Shown here: positions 1 through 7,854 of the stretch, in pieces
Numbering within the stretch: the first letter of the stretch is position 1
How the letters are laid out: each line of letters opens with the position of its first letter
Source: a filamentous cyanobacterium CCP3
GTDB lineage: Bacteria; Cyanobacteriota; Cyanobacteriia; Phormidesmidales; Phormidesmidaceae
Assembly: GCA_003022385.1 (NCBI GenBank)
Contig: PYGV01000001.1
Coordinates: 36,649 to 100,648 of the forward strand
Direction of reading: 5' to 3'
Length of the DNA: 64,000 bases
The notes under the pieces: model-generated
Database searches by the model: none
Seen by the model: only the letters and a program-made list of their open reading frames with translations
Told to the model about the DNA's origin: nothing
Made by a program: the position numbers and the translations under genes

Positions 1-313
1 GATGGACTACCTGCACCGCCAGGGGGAGTTTGCGGCGGCTACGACCCCTGACCTGATTTTGCTCGATCTCAACCTGCCCAAAAAGGACGGGCGAGAGGTG
101 CTGGCCGAAATTAAAGCTAGCGATACCCTCAAGCACATTCCGATCATTGTGCTGACCACGTCTCGCAACGAAGAGGATATTTGCAAGAGCTACGATCTGC
201 ACGTCAACTGCTACATCTCAAAATCGCGCAACTTGACCCAGCTATTCAAAATTGTGCAAGGAATTGAGGCATTTTGGCTAGAAACAGCGACGCTGCCCTC
301 GACTACCCCCTGA
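1..313 (+). CDS. Response regulator receiver protein, Rcp1/CheY-like (5' truncated by window edge)
   Basis: Single-domain phospho-acceptor protein of a two-component system; only the last 103 or so codons are in the window. The visible part holds the acceptor Asp in LLDLNLPKKDG (about residue 22 of the visible part), the conserved Thr in IIVLTTS and the Lys in CYISKSRN, so the phosphorylation site and signalling face are intact. No output domain follows the receiver, and LLDLNLPKKDGREVL with a late SYDLHVNCYI stretch is the pattern of the phytochrome-partner Rcp1 group of cyanobacteria. It overlaps the start of the next gene, a hybrid histidine kinase, implying co-transcription; a sensor kinase probably lies just upstream. 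The real start lies outside the window. Confidence 0.9.
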   Translation, partial: MDYLHRQGEFAAATTPDLILLDLNLPKKDGREVLAEIKASDTLKHIPIIVLTTSRNEEDICKSYDLHVNCYISKSRNLTQLFKIVQGIEAFWLETATLPSTTP

Positions 314-2331
314 ACCCAGCAGCGGTGCGAGTACTTTTAATTGAGGATGACCTGGCCGAGGCCCGGTTTTTGCAGGAGGTGCTGAAGGGGGCACCCCGCA
401 GTCGATTTCAGCTCAGCCACGCCAAGCGTCTGGGGGAGGCGATCGCATGGCTGGGGCAAGACCGCTTTGATGTGGCGCTGCTCGACCTCACCTTGCCCGA
501 CAGCAGCGGTCTCGACTCGCTGGATGTGTTGCTACAAAAAGCTCCGAGCCTGCCGGTGGTGGTGCTCACCAACACCAATGACGACACCCTGGCGGTAGCC
601 GCCGTGCGCCACGGCGCCCAGGACTACCTGATGAAGCGATCGCTGCAGCAGGAAGTCCTGGTGCGATCGCTGTTCTACGCGATCGAGCGGCAGCGGGCCG
701 AAGATGCCCTGCGCGACGCCAACGAAATTTTAGAAGACCGGGTGCAGGCCCGCACGGCGGAGCTGGAGGCAGCCAACCGGCACCTGCGGCAGGAGATCGA
801 GCAGCGCCAGCGGATTCAGGAACGGCTCACCCTGGCCCAAAACGCGGCCAGCATTGGCACCTTCGAGTGGTGTGTTGATGGGCCTGCCCAGCCCCCAGAC
901 TCGCCGGACCAGGTGGCTAATTTGTCAGCAGATTTGCCCTGGCCGATCGCCGACAGGATGGCTAGCTTTAGCGCCAACTGGCCCTGGCCCATTCACCCCG
1001 ACGACGCGGAGCGGGTTGCTCAGGAGCTGAGGCGGGCCACCCAGCAGGGGCAGGGGCTCAAGACTGAGTTTCGCATTTTGGTAGGCGATCGCGTCCAGTG
1101 GCTGACGATCAACAGCAGCCTGATTTGCGATGTGGAAACCCACAGCGAGCGGCTGCTGGGCATCCACATGGATATTACCGATAAGAAGCAGCTAGAGGCG
1201 CAGTTTTTGCGATCGCAGCGGCTTGAGGGCTTAGGCACCCTGGCCAGCGGCATTGCCCACGATCTCAACAACATCCTAACGCCAATTCTGCTGGTGGTGC
1301 AGCTTTTGCCCCTGAAGCTAAAGGCGATCGACCCCTGGCTGCAGAGCAAGCTCGATATTCTAGAGGCCAGCACCCAGCGCGGAGCCGATCTGGTCAAACA
1401 AATTCTCGCCTTTACGCAGGGGGTCGAGGGCAAGCGCTTTGCTCTACAGGTCAACCATTTGCTGGCGGATATTCGCAAGCTGGTGCAGCAAACTCTGCCC
1501 AAATCGATCGATGTCTACACCGATATACCCGATAGCCTGTGGCCGGTTTGGGGCGACCCCACCCAGCTGCACCAGGTGTTTATGAATCTCTGCGTCAACG
1601 CCCGTGACGCCATGCCGACCGGGGGCACTCTGCGCATAGCCGCCGAAAACCTGACCCTAGACCATGCCTCAGCCCAGCAGCATTTTCAGGCTCAGCCCGG
1701 CCTCTATGTCAGGGTAACGATTACCGATACCGGCACCGGCATGGGGCCAGCGGTGCTCAACCAAATTTTTGACCCGTTTTTTACCACCAAAGCCTTGGGC
1801 CAGGGTACGGGCCTGGGGCTTTCGGCGGTGCTGGGCATTGTCGAAAGCCACGGGGGCTTTATCGACGTGCAGAGCCAGGTGGGCCAGGGCAGCCGGTTTC
1901 AGGTATACCTGCGGGCCAGCTTTGAACCCAGCCCCGCAGTCGATGCCCCGGTGGCCCTGCTCGATGGGCATCAGTCCACGGTGCTGGTGGTCGATGACGA
2001 ACCCGCCGTCTACGAAGCGGTACGCACGGTTTTAGAGCTGCACAACTATCGAGTAATGGTAGCCCACGGCGGGCAGGCCGCGATCGCCCTGCTGAGCGAG
2101 CACTCCGACACCATCCACACCGTGCTGATGGATTTAATGATGCCCACCATGGATGGTCTCACCGCGGTGCCGCTGCTGAAGCGCATCAACCCCAACCTGC
2201 GGGTGATCGCCATGAGCGGCCTCAGCTCCACCGAGGCCGTAGCCAGGGCCGAGCAGCAGGGGTTCGAGAGCTTTTTGCCGAAACCGTTCTCCCGCCAAGA
2301 CTTGCTCCAGCAGCTTCGACCCAAAGATTAG
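274..2331 (+). CDS. Hybrid sensor histidine kinase (REC-coiled coil-PAS-HisKA-HATPase-REC)
   Basis: Signal-transducing kinase with receivers at both ends. Domains in order: an N-terminal receiver (LLIEDD, acceptor D71 in LLDLTLPDSSG), a coiled coil at about 140-185, a PAS-like domain at about 190-310 ending in HMDITDKKQLE, a dimerisation/phospho-acceptor helix with H329 in GIAHDLNN, an ATPase domain (N-box FMNLCVNARDAM, DTGTGM, GTGLGLS) and a C-terminal receiver (LVVDDEP, acceptor D620 in VLMDLMMP). No membrane segment is visible, so it is probably cytoplasmic and reached by an upstream phosphorelay. The listed start is a TTG overlapping the previous gene by 40 bases. A GTG at 325, 11 bases after the previous stop and directly before the receiver, is an equally good start. 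Confidence 0.9.
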   Translation: MARNSDAALDYPLNPAAVRVLLIEDDLAEARFLQEVLKGAPRSRFQLSHAKRLGEAIAWLGQDRFDVALLDLTLPDSSGLDSLDVLLQKAPSLPVVVLTNTNDDTLAVAAVRHGAQDYLMKRSLQQEVLVRSLFYAIERQRAEDALRDANEILEDRVQARTAELEAANRHLRQEIEQRQRIQERLTLAQNAASIGTFEWCVDGPAQPPDSPDQVANLSADLPWPIADRMASFSANWPWPIHPDDAERVAQELRRATQQGQGLKTEFRILVGDRVQWLTINSSLICDVETHSERLLGIHMDITDKKQLEAQFLRSQRLEGLGTLASGIAHDLNNILTPILLVVQLLPLKLKAIDPWLQSKLDILEASTQRGADLVKQILAFTQGVEGKRFALQVNHLLADIRKLVQQTLPKSIDVYTDIPDSLWPVWGDPTQLHQVFMNLCVNARDAMPTGGTLRIAAENLTLDHASAQQHFQAQPGLYVRVTITDTGTGMGPAVLNQIFDPFFTTKALGQGTGLGLSAVLGIVESHGGFIDVQSQVGQGSRFQVYLRASFEPSPAVDAPVALLDGHQSTVLVVDDEPAVYEAVRTVLELHNYRVMVAHGGQAAIALLSEHSDTIHTVLMDLMMPTMDGLTAVPLLKRINPNLRVIAMSGLSSTEAVARAEQQGFESFLPKPFSRQDLLQQLRPKD

Positions 2332-2351
2332 GCAACAACGCTGGCCTAGGG

Positions 2352-5234
2352 CTAAAACGTGCCTACCAGCGCCTCAACACAGCGATCGCAGATCGTCGGG
2401 TCATCGCTGCTCGCGCCCACGTGGGTCGAGTAGTTCCAGCAGCGATCACACTTTTGGCCCTCCGCATCCACCACACCAATGCCCAGCGCGTCTGACTCGC
2501 TGCTGCACTTTAGCCCTGCCAGGGAGTCTGGCGAATCGAGCACCTCCACTTGAGAGACCAGAAACAGGTAGCGCAGCTCATCGACGTGGTTAGCCCCGGT
2601 TGCCACGGCATCGGTGGGGTTCATCGCCGCTAGCTGCTGCCGCAGGTCAGGGTCGGCCACATAGATCAGGGCCTTCGCCTCCAGGGAAGAGCCAATATCC
2701 TTGGCGGTGCGGGCCTGTTCGAGGACTTTGTTGACCTCCTGACGCACGGCGCGCAGCTGACTCCATCGAGCGGCTAGATCCGGCTGCTGCCACTGGTCAT
2801 CTAGCTGCACCCAAGCGGCCTCAAACACCGACTTGTGGGCCGTGGGGTAGGGCAGGTTCTGCCAGATGTCTTCGGCCATGTGGGAGAGCACTGGCGCGAT
2901 CGCGCGGGCTAGGTTTTCGATTGCGATCGCCAGCACCGTCTGGCAGCTGCGCCGCCGGAACGAGTCCGCTGCGCTGATGTATAGCCGATCCTTGGCAACA
3001 TCCAGGTAGAAATTGGATAGGTCGACAGCGCAAAAGTTCTGCACCGTTTGAAAGAACCGGAAGAATTGGTAGGTCTCGAAGGCGTCGGTGATGTCGGCAA
3101 ACACCTCGGTCATGCGGTGCAGCATGTAGCGATCGAGCTCCGGTAGCTGGTCGTAGGGCACCGCATCTTTCGCCGGGTCAAAATCGTACAGGTTGCCCAG
3201 CAAAAACCGCGCCGTGTTGCGAATCTTGCGGTATACATCCGCCATCTGCTTGAGAATGTTGCCGCCCAGGGGCACATCGGAGGAATAGTCCACCGACGAC
3301 ACCCACAGCCGCAGCACATCAGCGCCGTAGGGCGGGTCCTGCTTCTGGTTTTTGCCGCCGTTGATCACCACCGCCGGGTCAACCACATTGCCCACCGACT
3401 TGCTCATTTTGCGGCCCTGCTCATCGAGCGTAAAGCCGTGGGTGAGCACCGTTTTGTAGGGGGCGCAGCCGTTCACGGCCACGCTGGTCAGCAGGCTCGA
3501 CTGAAACCAGCCCCGGTGCTGATCGGAGCCTTCCAGATAAATGTCGACCGGATATTTCAGCTCGTCGCGCTGCTGAGCTACCGCCGCCCAGGAGGAGCCG
3601 GAGTCGAACCACACATCCATGGTGTCGGTACCCTTGCGGTAGGTGCGGCCATTGTTACGGTACTTTTCGGGCAGCAGATCGGCCTCGGGTAGCTCCCACC
3701 AGGAGTCGGATCCCTTTTCGGCAAACAGGGCTTTGAGATAGGTCAGGGTCTCTTCGTTCAGCAGCGGTTCGCCGGTCTCGGTGTCGTAGAACACCGGGAT
3801 GGGCATACCCCAGGTGCGCTGGCGCGAGATGCACCAGTCGGAGCGATCGCCCACCATAGCGGTAATTCGATTTTCGCCCGTCGCCGGAATCCACTGCACG
3901 GTCTGAATGGCTTTCAGCGCCGCATCGCGAAAGCCCTCTACCGAGGCAAACCACTGCTCGGTGGCGCGGTAAATGGTGGGCTGCTTAGTGCGCCAGTCGT
4001 AGGGGTACTTGTGGACGTAGGGCTCGTGCTTGAGCAAAGACCCGGCCTGCTTCAGGGCCTCAATGACTGCGGGGTTGGCGTCACTCAGCACGTTCAGCCC
4101 AGCAAAGGGGCCAGCCTCCTCGGTCATGTCGCCCTTTTCGTCGACAGGAGACAGCACCGGCAAGCCGTAGCGCTGGCCTACCTTAAAGTCTTCTTCACCG
4201 TGGCCGGGGGCGGTGTGTACCAGGCCCGTACCCGACTCGGTGGTGACGTAGTCGCCGCCGATTAAAATTGGGCTCTCGCGATCAAACAGCGGGTGGCGAT
4301 AGGTAGAATGCTCTAGCGCCGCGCCTTTGATTTCGGCTTTGAGGGTCAGTTTTGCATCGAGGACGCTGGCCATGCGATCGCACAGATCCTTGGCCACAAT
4401 CAGGTACTTAAACGGCGTTCCCGCCGTGACCTCCACCACGGCATAGGTCAGCTCCGCATTCACCGCTACCGCCAGGTTGGCCGGAATCGTCCAGGGCGTG
4501 GTAGTCCAGATCGCCACGCCCAGCTCGCCCAGGTAGGGTTCCAGGGCATCTTTGGCCTCGGACGAGGCGCTCACCATCGGGAAAGCCGCGTAGATACTGG
4601 GGGACGTGTGCCCTTCGGGGTACTCTAGCTCGGCCTCGGCCAGGGCGGTTTGGGAACTGGGGCTCCAGTGCACCGACTTCAGCCCCCGGTAGATGTAGCC
4701 TTTCAGGTACATCTGGCCAAATACCTCGATCTGGGCTGCCTCATAGTCGGGAGTCAGCGTCATGTAGGGGTGATCCCAGTCGCCCCAGATGCCGTAGCGT
4801 TTGAAACTTTCCCGCTGGCGATCGATGGTTTTGAGCGCAAAGGCCTTGGCTTTATAGCGCAGCTTGATCGGCGTCAGGTTGGCCCGCGCTGCGGGGTCCA
4901 TTGCCTGTAGCACTTTCAGCTCGATGGGCAGACCGTGGCAGTCCCAGCCGGGCACGTAGCGTACCTTGCGGCCCTTGAGCAGCTGATACTTGTTGATTGT
5001 GTCCTTCAAAATTTTGTTGAGGGCGTGGCCAATGTGCAGGTCGCCGTTGGCGTAGGGCGGCCCATCGTGCAGCACAAACACCTCGCCAGGGTTGCTGGTC
5101 GACAGGGTCTCATAAATTTTGTGCTCGGCCCAAAAGGCTTGAATCTCAGGCTCGCGCTGGGTGGCGTTGGCCCGCATATCAAAGCTGGTCTGGGGCAGCA
5201 GAACGGTGTCTTTGTAGCTTTTAGAGTCTGTCAC
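2352..5234 (-). CDS. ileS: Isoleucyl-tRNA synthetase
   Basis: Charges tRNA-Ile with isoleucine; class I aminoacyl-tRNA synthetase, cytoplasmic. The 960-residue length is normal for the bacterial type. The ATP-binding HIGH signature is at residues 67-70 (DLHIGHALNK) and KMSKS at 609-613 (GRKMSKSVGN). The editing domain lies between them, with TTTPWTIPANLA near its start. The C-terminus carries the zinc ribbon typical of bacterial IleRS, with Cys 929, 932, 949 and 952 all present. It is transcribed convergently to the kinase gene, with only 20 bases between the two stops. The upstream gap holds a short palindrome (ATGCAT-T-ATGCAT) and no recognisable T-box. Confidence 0.98.
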   Translation of the reverse strand: MTDSKSYKDTVLLPQTSFDMRANATQREPEIQAFWAEHKIYETLSTSNPGEVFVLHDGPPYANGDLHIGHALNKILKDTINKYQLLKGRKVRYVPGWDCHGLPIELKVLQAMDPAARANLTPIKLRYKAKAFALKTIDRQRESFKRYGIWGDWDHPYMTLTPDYEAAQIEVFGQMYLKGYIYRGLKSVHWSPSSQTALAEAELEYPEGHTSPSIYAAFPMVSASSEAKDALEPYLGELGVAIWTTTPWTIPANLAVAVNAELTYAVVEVTAGTPFKYLIVAKDLCDRMASVLDAKLTLKAEIKGAALEHSTYRHPLFDRESPILIGGDYVTTESGTGLVHTAPGHGEEDFKVGQRYGLPVLSPVDEKGDMTEEAGPFAGLNVLSDANPAVIEALKQAGSLLKHEPYVHKYPYDWRTKQPTIYRATEQWFASVEGFRDAALKAIQTVQWIPATGENRITAMVGDRSDWCISRQRTWGMPIPVFYDTETGEPLLNEETLTYLKALFAEKGSDSWWELPEADLLPEKYRNNGRTYRKGTDTMDVWFDSGSSWAAVAQQRDELKYPVDIYLEGSDQHRGWFQSSLLTSVAVNGCAPYKTVLTHGFTLDEQGRKMSKSVGNVVDPAVVINGGKNQKQDPPYGADVLRLWVSSVDYSSDVPLGGNILKQMADVYRKIRNTARFLLGNLYDFDPAKDAVPYDQLPELDRYMLHRMTEVFADITDAFETYQFFRFFQTVQNFCAVDLSNFYLDVAKDRLYISAADSFRRRSCQTVLAIAIENLARAIAPVLSHMAEDIWQNLPYPTAHKSVFEAAWVQLDDQWQQPDLAARWSQLRAVRQEVNKVLEQARTAKDIGSSLEAKALIYVADPDLRQQLAAMNPTDAVATGANHVDELRYLFLVSQVEVLDSPDSLAGLKCSSESDALGIGVVDAEGQKCDRCWNYSTHVGASSDDPTICDRCVEALVGTF

Positions 5235-5374
5235 AGCCTGAGATCGACTAAGGGTGAAGGATTGCTCGCGCCATTATGGCAGATTCGATGCATTATGCAT
5301 CCTTATACATTAGGCCAGGTTGAGGGCAATTGCAGGGCCAATCTGGTTAGCCGGGGTCAGGCGGTCACGGAATT

Positions 5375-6502
5375 TCAGCTATCGGCCCAGTTTTCATCAT
5401 CGTCCCAGTTGGCGTCTTCGGTCTCTGTCGAGGCTTTGGTCTCAGGGCTGAGGGAACTCGCTGGTGCTTTAAAGTCGGTTGCTGCGGCTGGAACAGATGA
5501 AGCGTTGGAGGGCGAAGCCTCGCTGCGATCGCCCAGTTCGGGCCGCTCAACACTCGCGATCGCCTCAGTATCGACAATAGTTATACCTGGGGCGATACCT
5601 GGCGGCTGGGCTGGGTCAGACCTGTCTTCCGTTGGGGAATCAGGTCTAGCCGGAGGCTGCGCCTTATTTTTGGCCAAAGGCGAGGGGCGCGGCGGAATTT
5701 CGATCACGGCTCGTTTGGGTTTGGGGGTGGTCTTGGATTTCACGACATCCCCTACCCACGCTTTGAGCCCGGCCAGTCGAGCCCCCATGGTAGCGGGCTT
5801 TCGCGCTGGAGCAGGCGACGCCGGCGATTCCCGAAGGAATACTCGTCCCGAGTCGGGTTCCGAACGCTCTGCGAATCGCGGCGGTCTTTTAGCCTTGGAC
5901 GCTGGGACGGGTGCGCTAGCTGACTCTACAACAGCGGATTTAGGCATCTGGCCCCTGGTTTTAGCGGGACCGGGTTTAGCAAAATCGATTGTCGCAAAAT
6001 CGGTTTTTGCCGCGATCGAGCGATGGGCGACAGGCTCCAGTTCATCCACGAACTCGTAGTCCACATCTTTTAGAGATGAAACCCGAATTTCGCTGACGGC
6101 GATCGCCGGATCACCTGGTCGTCTGCCAGTCTCCGTTTCAGGCAGCCAGCGGCCCAAAGGCGTCGCTCTGAGCAGGTTCAGCGCCGACTGTTTAAGCTGA
6201 CGGCCAAACGCAGGCCAGGAGTCGGGCGTCAGGGGCGTTTGCAGATCTAGGGGAGTGCGCTTGCGGCGCAGGGTCAGGGTTTGCCAGCCCAGCCAGCCCA
6301 GCAGCACTACGCTGGTCAGGTGCCCCAGCAGTTCGGTGGGCGAGGTCTGAACGGCGCTAAACCACAGCACCAGGCCGTAAAACCCGCCGACCCCACTCCA
6401 GAAGAAATCGTGGCGGCGGTGCACCTCCGGAAAGAAAAAGGCGGCTCCGTAGAGGGCAATGCTGCCCAGCCAAACCGCGATCGCCAAAACCTGAACCCCC
6501 AT
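5375..6502 (-). CDS. ycf66: Ycf66-family membrane protein with long low-complexity tail
   Basis: The N-terminal 95 residues contain three hydrophobic segments (VLAIAVWLGSIALYGAAFFF, a second at about 38-52, a third at about 62-75 near SVVLLGWLGW) separated by a short HRRHDFFWSGVGGFYG loop. This is the layout of the Ycf66 N-terminal domain found in cyanobacteria and some plastids; its function is unknown. The remaining 280 residues are Pro/Ser/Ala/Lys-rich, presumably disordered and cytoplasmic, ending in an acidic tryptophan motif (DANWDDDENWADS). The tail is much longer than in plastid Ycf66. The start is the first ATG before the hydrophobic block. The family assignment rests on the N-terminal pattern only. 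Confidence 0.7.
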   Translation of the reverse strand: MGVQVLAIAVWLGSIALYGAAFFFPEVHRRHDFFWSGVGGFYGLVLWFSAVQTSPTELLGHLTSVVLLGWLGWQTLTLRRKRTPLDLQTPLTPDSWPAFGRQLKQSALNLLRATPLGRWLPETETGRRPGDPAIAVSEIRVSSLKDVDYEFVDELEPVAHRSIAAKTDFATIDFAKPGPAKTRGQMPKSAVVESASAPVPASKAKRPPRFAERSEPDSGRVFLRESPASPAPARKPATMGARLAGLKAWVGDVVKSKTTPKPKRAVIEIPPRPSPLAKNKAQPPARPDSPTEDRSDPAQPPGIAPGITIVDTEAIASVERPELGDRSEASPSNASSVPAAATDFKAPASSLSPETKASTETEDANWDDDENWADS

Positions 6503-6615
6503 ACCGCTCGGTGCATCCGCAATCTCAACACCACTACTCTATCGCGGCTGACCAGGTCCGAGCGCATCCACAGCGCTCACTGACCCAACGACTCATCCAC
6601 TCGCCAACTTCTTGC

Positions 6616-7641
6616 CTAAGCCGCCCCTGCTTTTTTAGAAAACAGTACCAAAATGGTCTTGATGATGAGCTGAATGTCGTAGGCCAAACTCCAGTTCTTT
6701 TGATAGTCGAGATCCATCCGAATCACGTCCTCAAACTTTTTCACCGTAGAACGACCGTTCACCTGCCACTCGCCGGTCATGCCGGGTTTAACATCCAGGC
6801 GCTGCCACTCGGGCACCTTGTACTGCTCAATTTCATCGGGAGTGGGCGGGCGAGTGCCCACCAGGCTCATGTCGCCCTGCAGCACATTCCAAAACTGAGG
6901 CAGTTCATCCAGGCTGGTGCGGCGCAGAAAGCGACCTACCTTGGTAATGCGGGGGTCATTTTCGTTTTTAAACAGCGGCCCCTCCAGCTCGTTTTCGACC
7001 TGAGCCTTGAGGGCTTCGGCATCGGTCACCATCGAGCGAAACTTCCAGATGTGAAAGCGCTTGCCCATCCAGGAGCAGCGCACCTGCTTAAAGAGGATGG
7101 GGCCGCCGTCTTCGAGTTTGATCGCAATGACAATCGGCACCGATAGGACGGCGGTAATAGCCAGCCCTACCAGGGCTCCTAAAATATCGAGCGCGCGCTT
7201 GCCCTTAGAGGTCACCGATGGGTGCGCTGTCAGCGCCACAAACCGCATCTCGGGCTTGGAGGCCGGGGCTTCTGGCTCCCCGGAAACGGCCTCAAAGGTG
7301 AAAAGCTGCTCCAGATCGGTGAGAGCCAGGACCATGCGGACCTGTTCTTGCACGCCGCGCAGCACCATGTCTACGCCCTTGGCTTTGCAGGTCCGGTAGC
7401 AGATGACCAGGGCACCCAGGCCGCTACTGTCAATAAATTCAGTTTGGCTGAGATCGATGATGATGGATGCAGGGATCGGCTGACTGAGGCAGTGGCGCTT
7501 GACCTGTTGTTCAAACTCAACCGCCTCAACAACGGTCAGGGTAGATGGCACTCCGACGACACAAACAGTGTCTAGATCCTCAGCTATGGGCTGGTGGGCT
7601 GCTACTTGTGGATCTTGATCTGGAGCAATGGATGAGGTCAT
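6616..7641 (-). CDS. STAS domain fused to a polyprenyl-phosphate sugar-1-phosphate transferase
   Basis: Two-domain protein. Residues about 20-125 form a STAS (anti-sigma-factor antagonist) domain with the phosphorylatable serine motif FIDSSGLGALV (S72/S73). Residues about 145-341 form a bacterial sugar transferase of the WcaJ/RfbP/EpsL family: a KRALDILGALVG membrane entry, one hydrophobic segment, then the catalytic signatures GPILFKQVR, WKFRSM, RRTSLDELPQFWNVLQGDMSLVGTRP and KPGMTGEWQVNGRS. Such enzymes load a sugar-1-phosphate onto undecaprenyl phosphate to begin exopolysaccharide assembly at the inner membrane. The STAS domain suggests that initiation is controlled by a Ser/Thr kinase-phosphatase switch. 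It stands alone, with no other polysaccharide gene beside it. Confidence 0.9.
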   Translation of the reverse strand: MTSSIAPDQDPQVAAHQPIAEDLDTVCVVGVPSTLTVVEAVEFEQQVKRHCLSQPIPASIIIDLSQTEFIDSSGLGALVICYRTCKAKGVDMVLRGVQEQVRMVLALTDLEQLFTFEAVSGEPEAPASKPEMRFVALTAHPSVTSKGKRALDILGALVGLAITAVLSVPIVIAIKLEDGGPILFKQVRCSWMGKRFHIWKFRSMVTDAEALKAQVENELEGPLFKNENDPRITKVGRFLRRTSLDELPQFWNVLQGDMSLVGTRPPTPDEIEQYKVPEWQRLDVKPGMTGEWQVNGRSTVKKFEDVIRMDLDYQKNWSLAYDIQLIIKTILVLFSKKAGAA

Positions 7642-7854
7642 ACCGGCATCCCTGGTAATGGTTAGTGCAGTGGTTACTGTGAGGGTTCCCCCAACAATGG
7701 AAACTATAAAAGTCTCTCTCTAGGGTTGCCTCGCCATCGACCTCAACTTCAACGAGTCTTAATGAGTCGTTGATAAGTTGGTTAGGAACAACGGACTGTT
7801 CCTTCCCCTGACGGACTCAGAGCACTGCGGTTCCAGATCAGGCCCGGTTGTTTC

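Noticed and set aside
4935..6059. 374-residue plus-strand ORF
   Set aside because: Spans antisense of ileS and the Ycf66-like gene; product is low-complexity and without family motifs.
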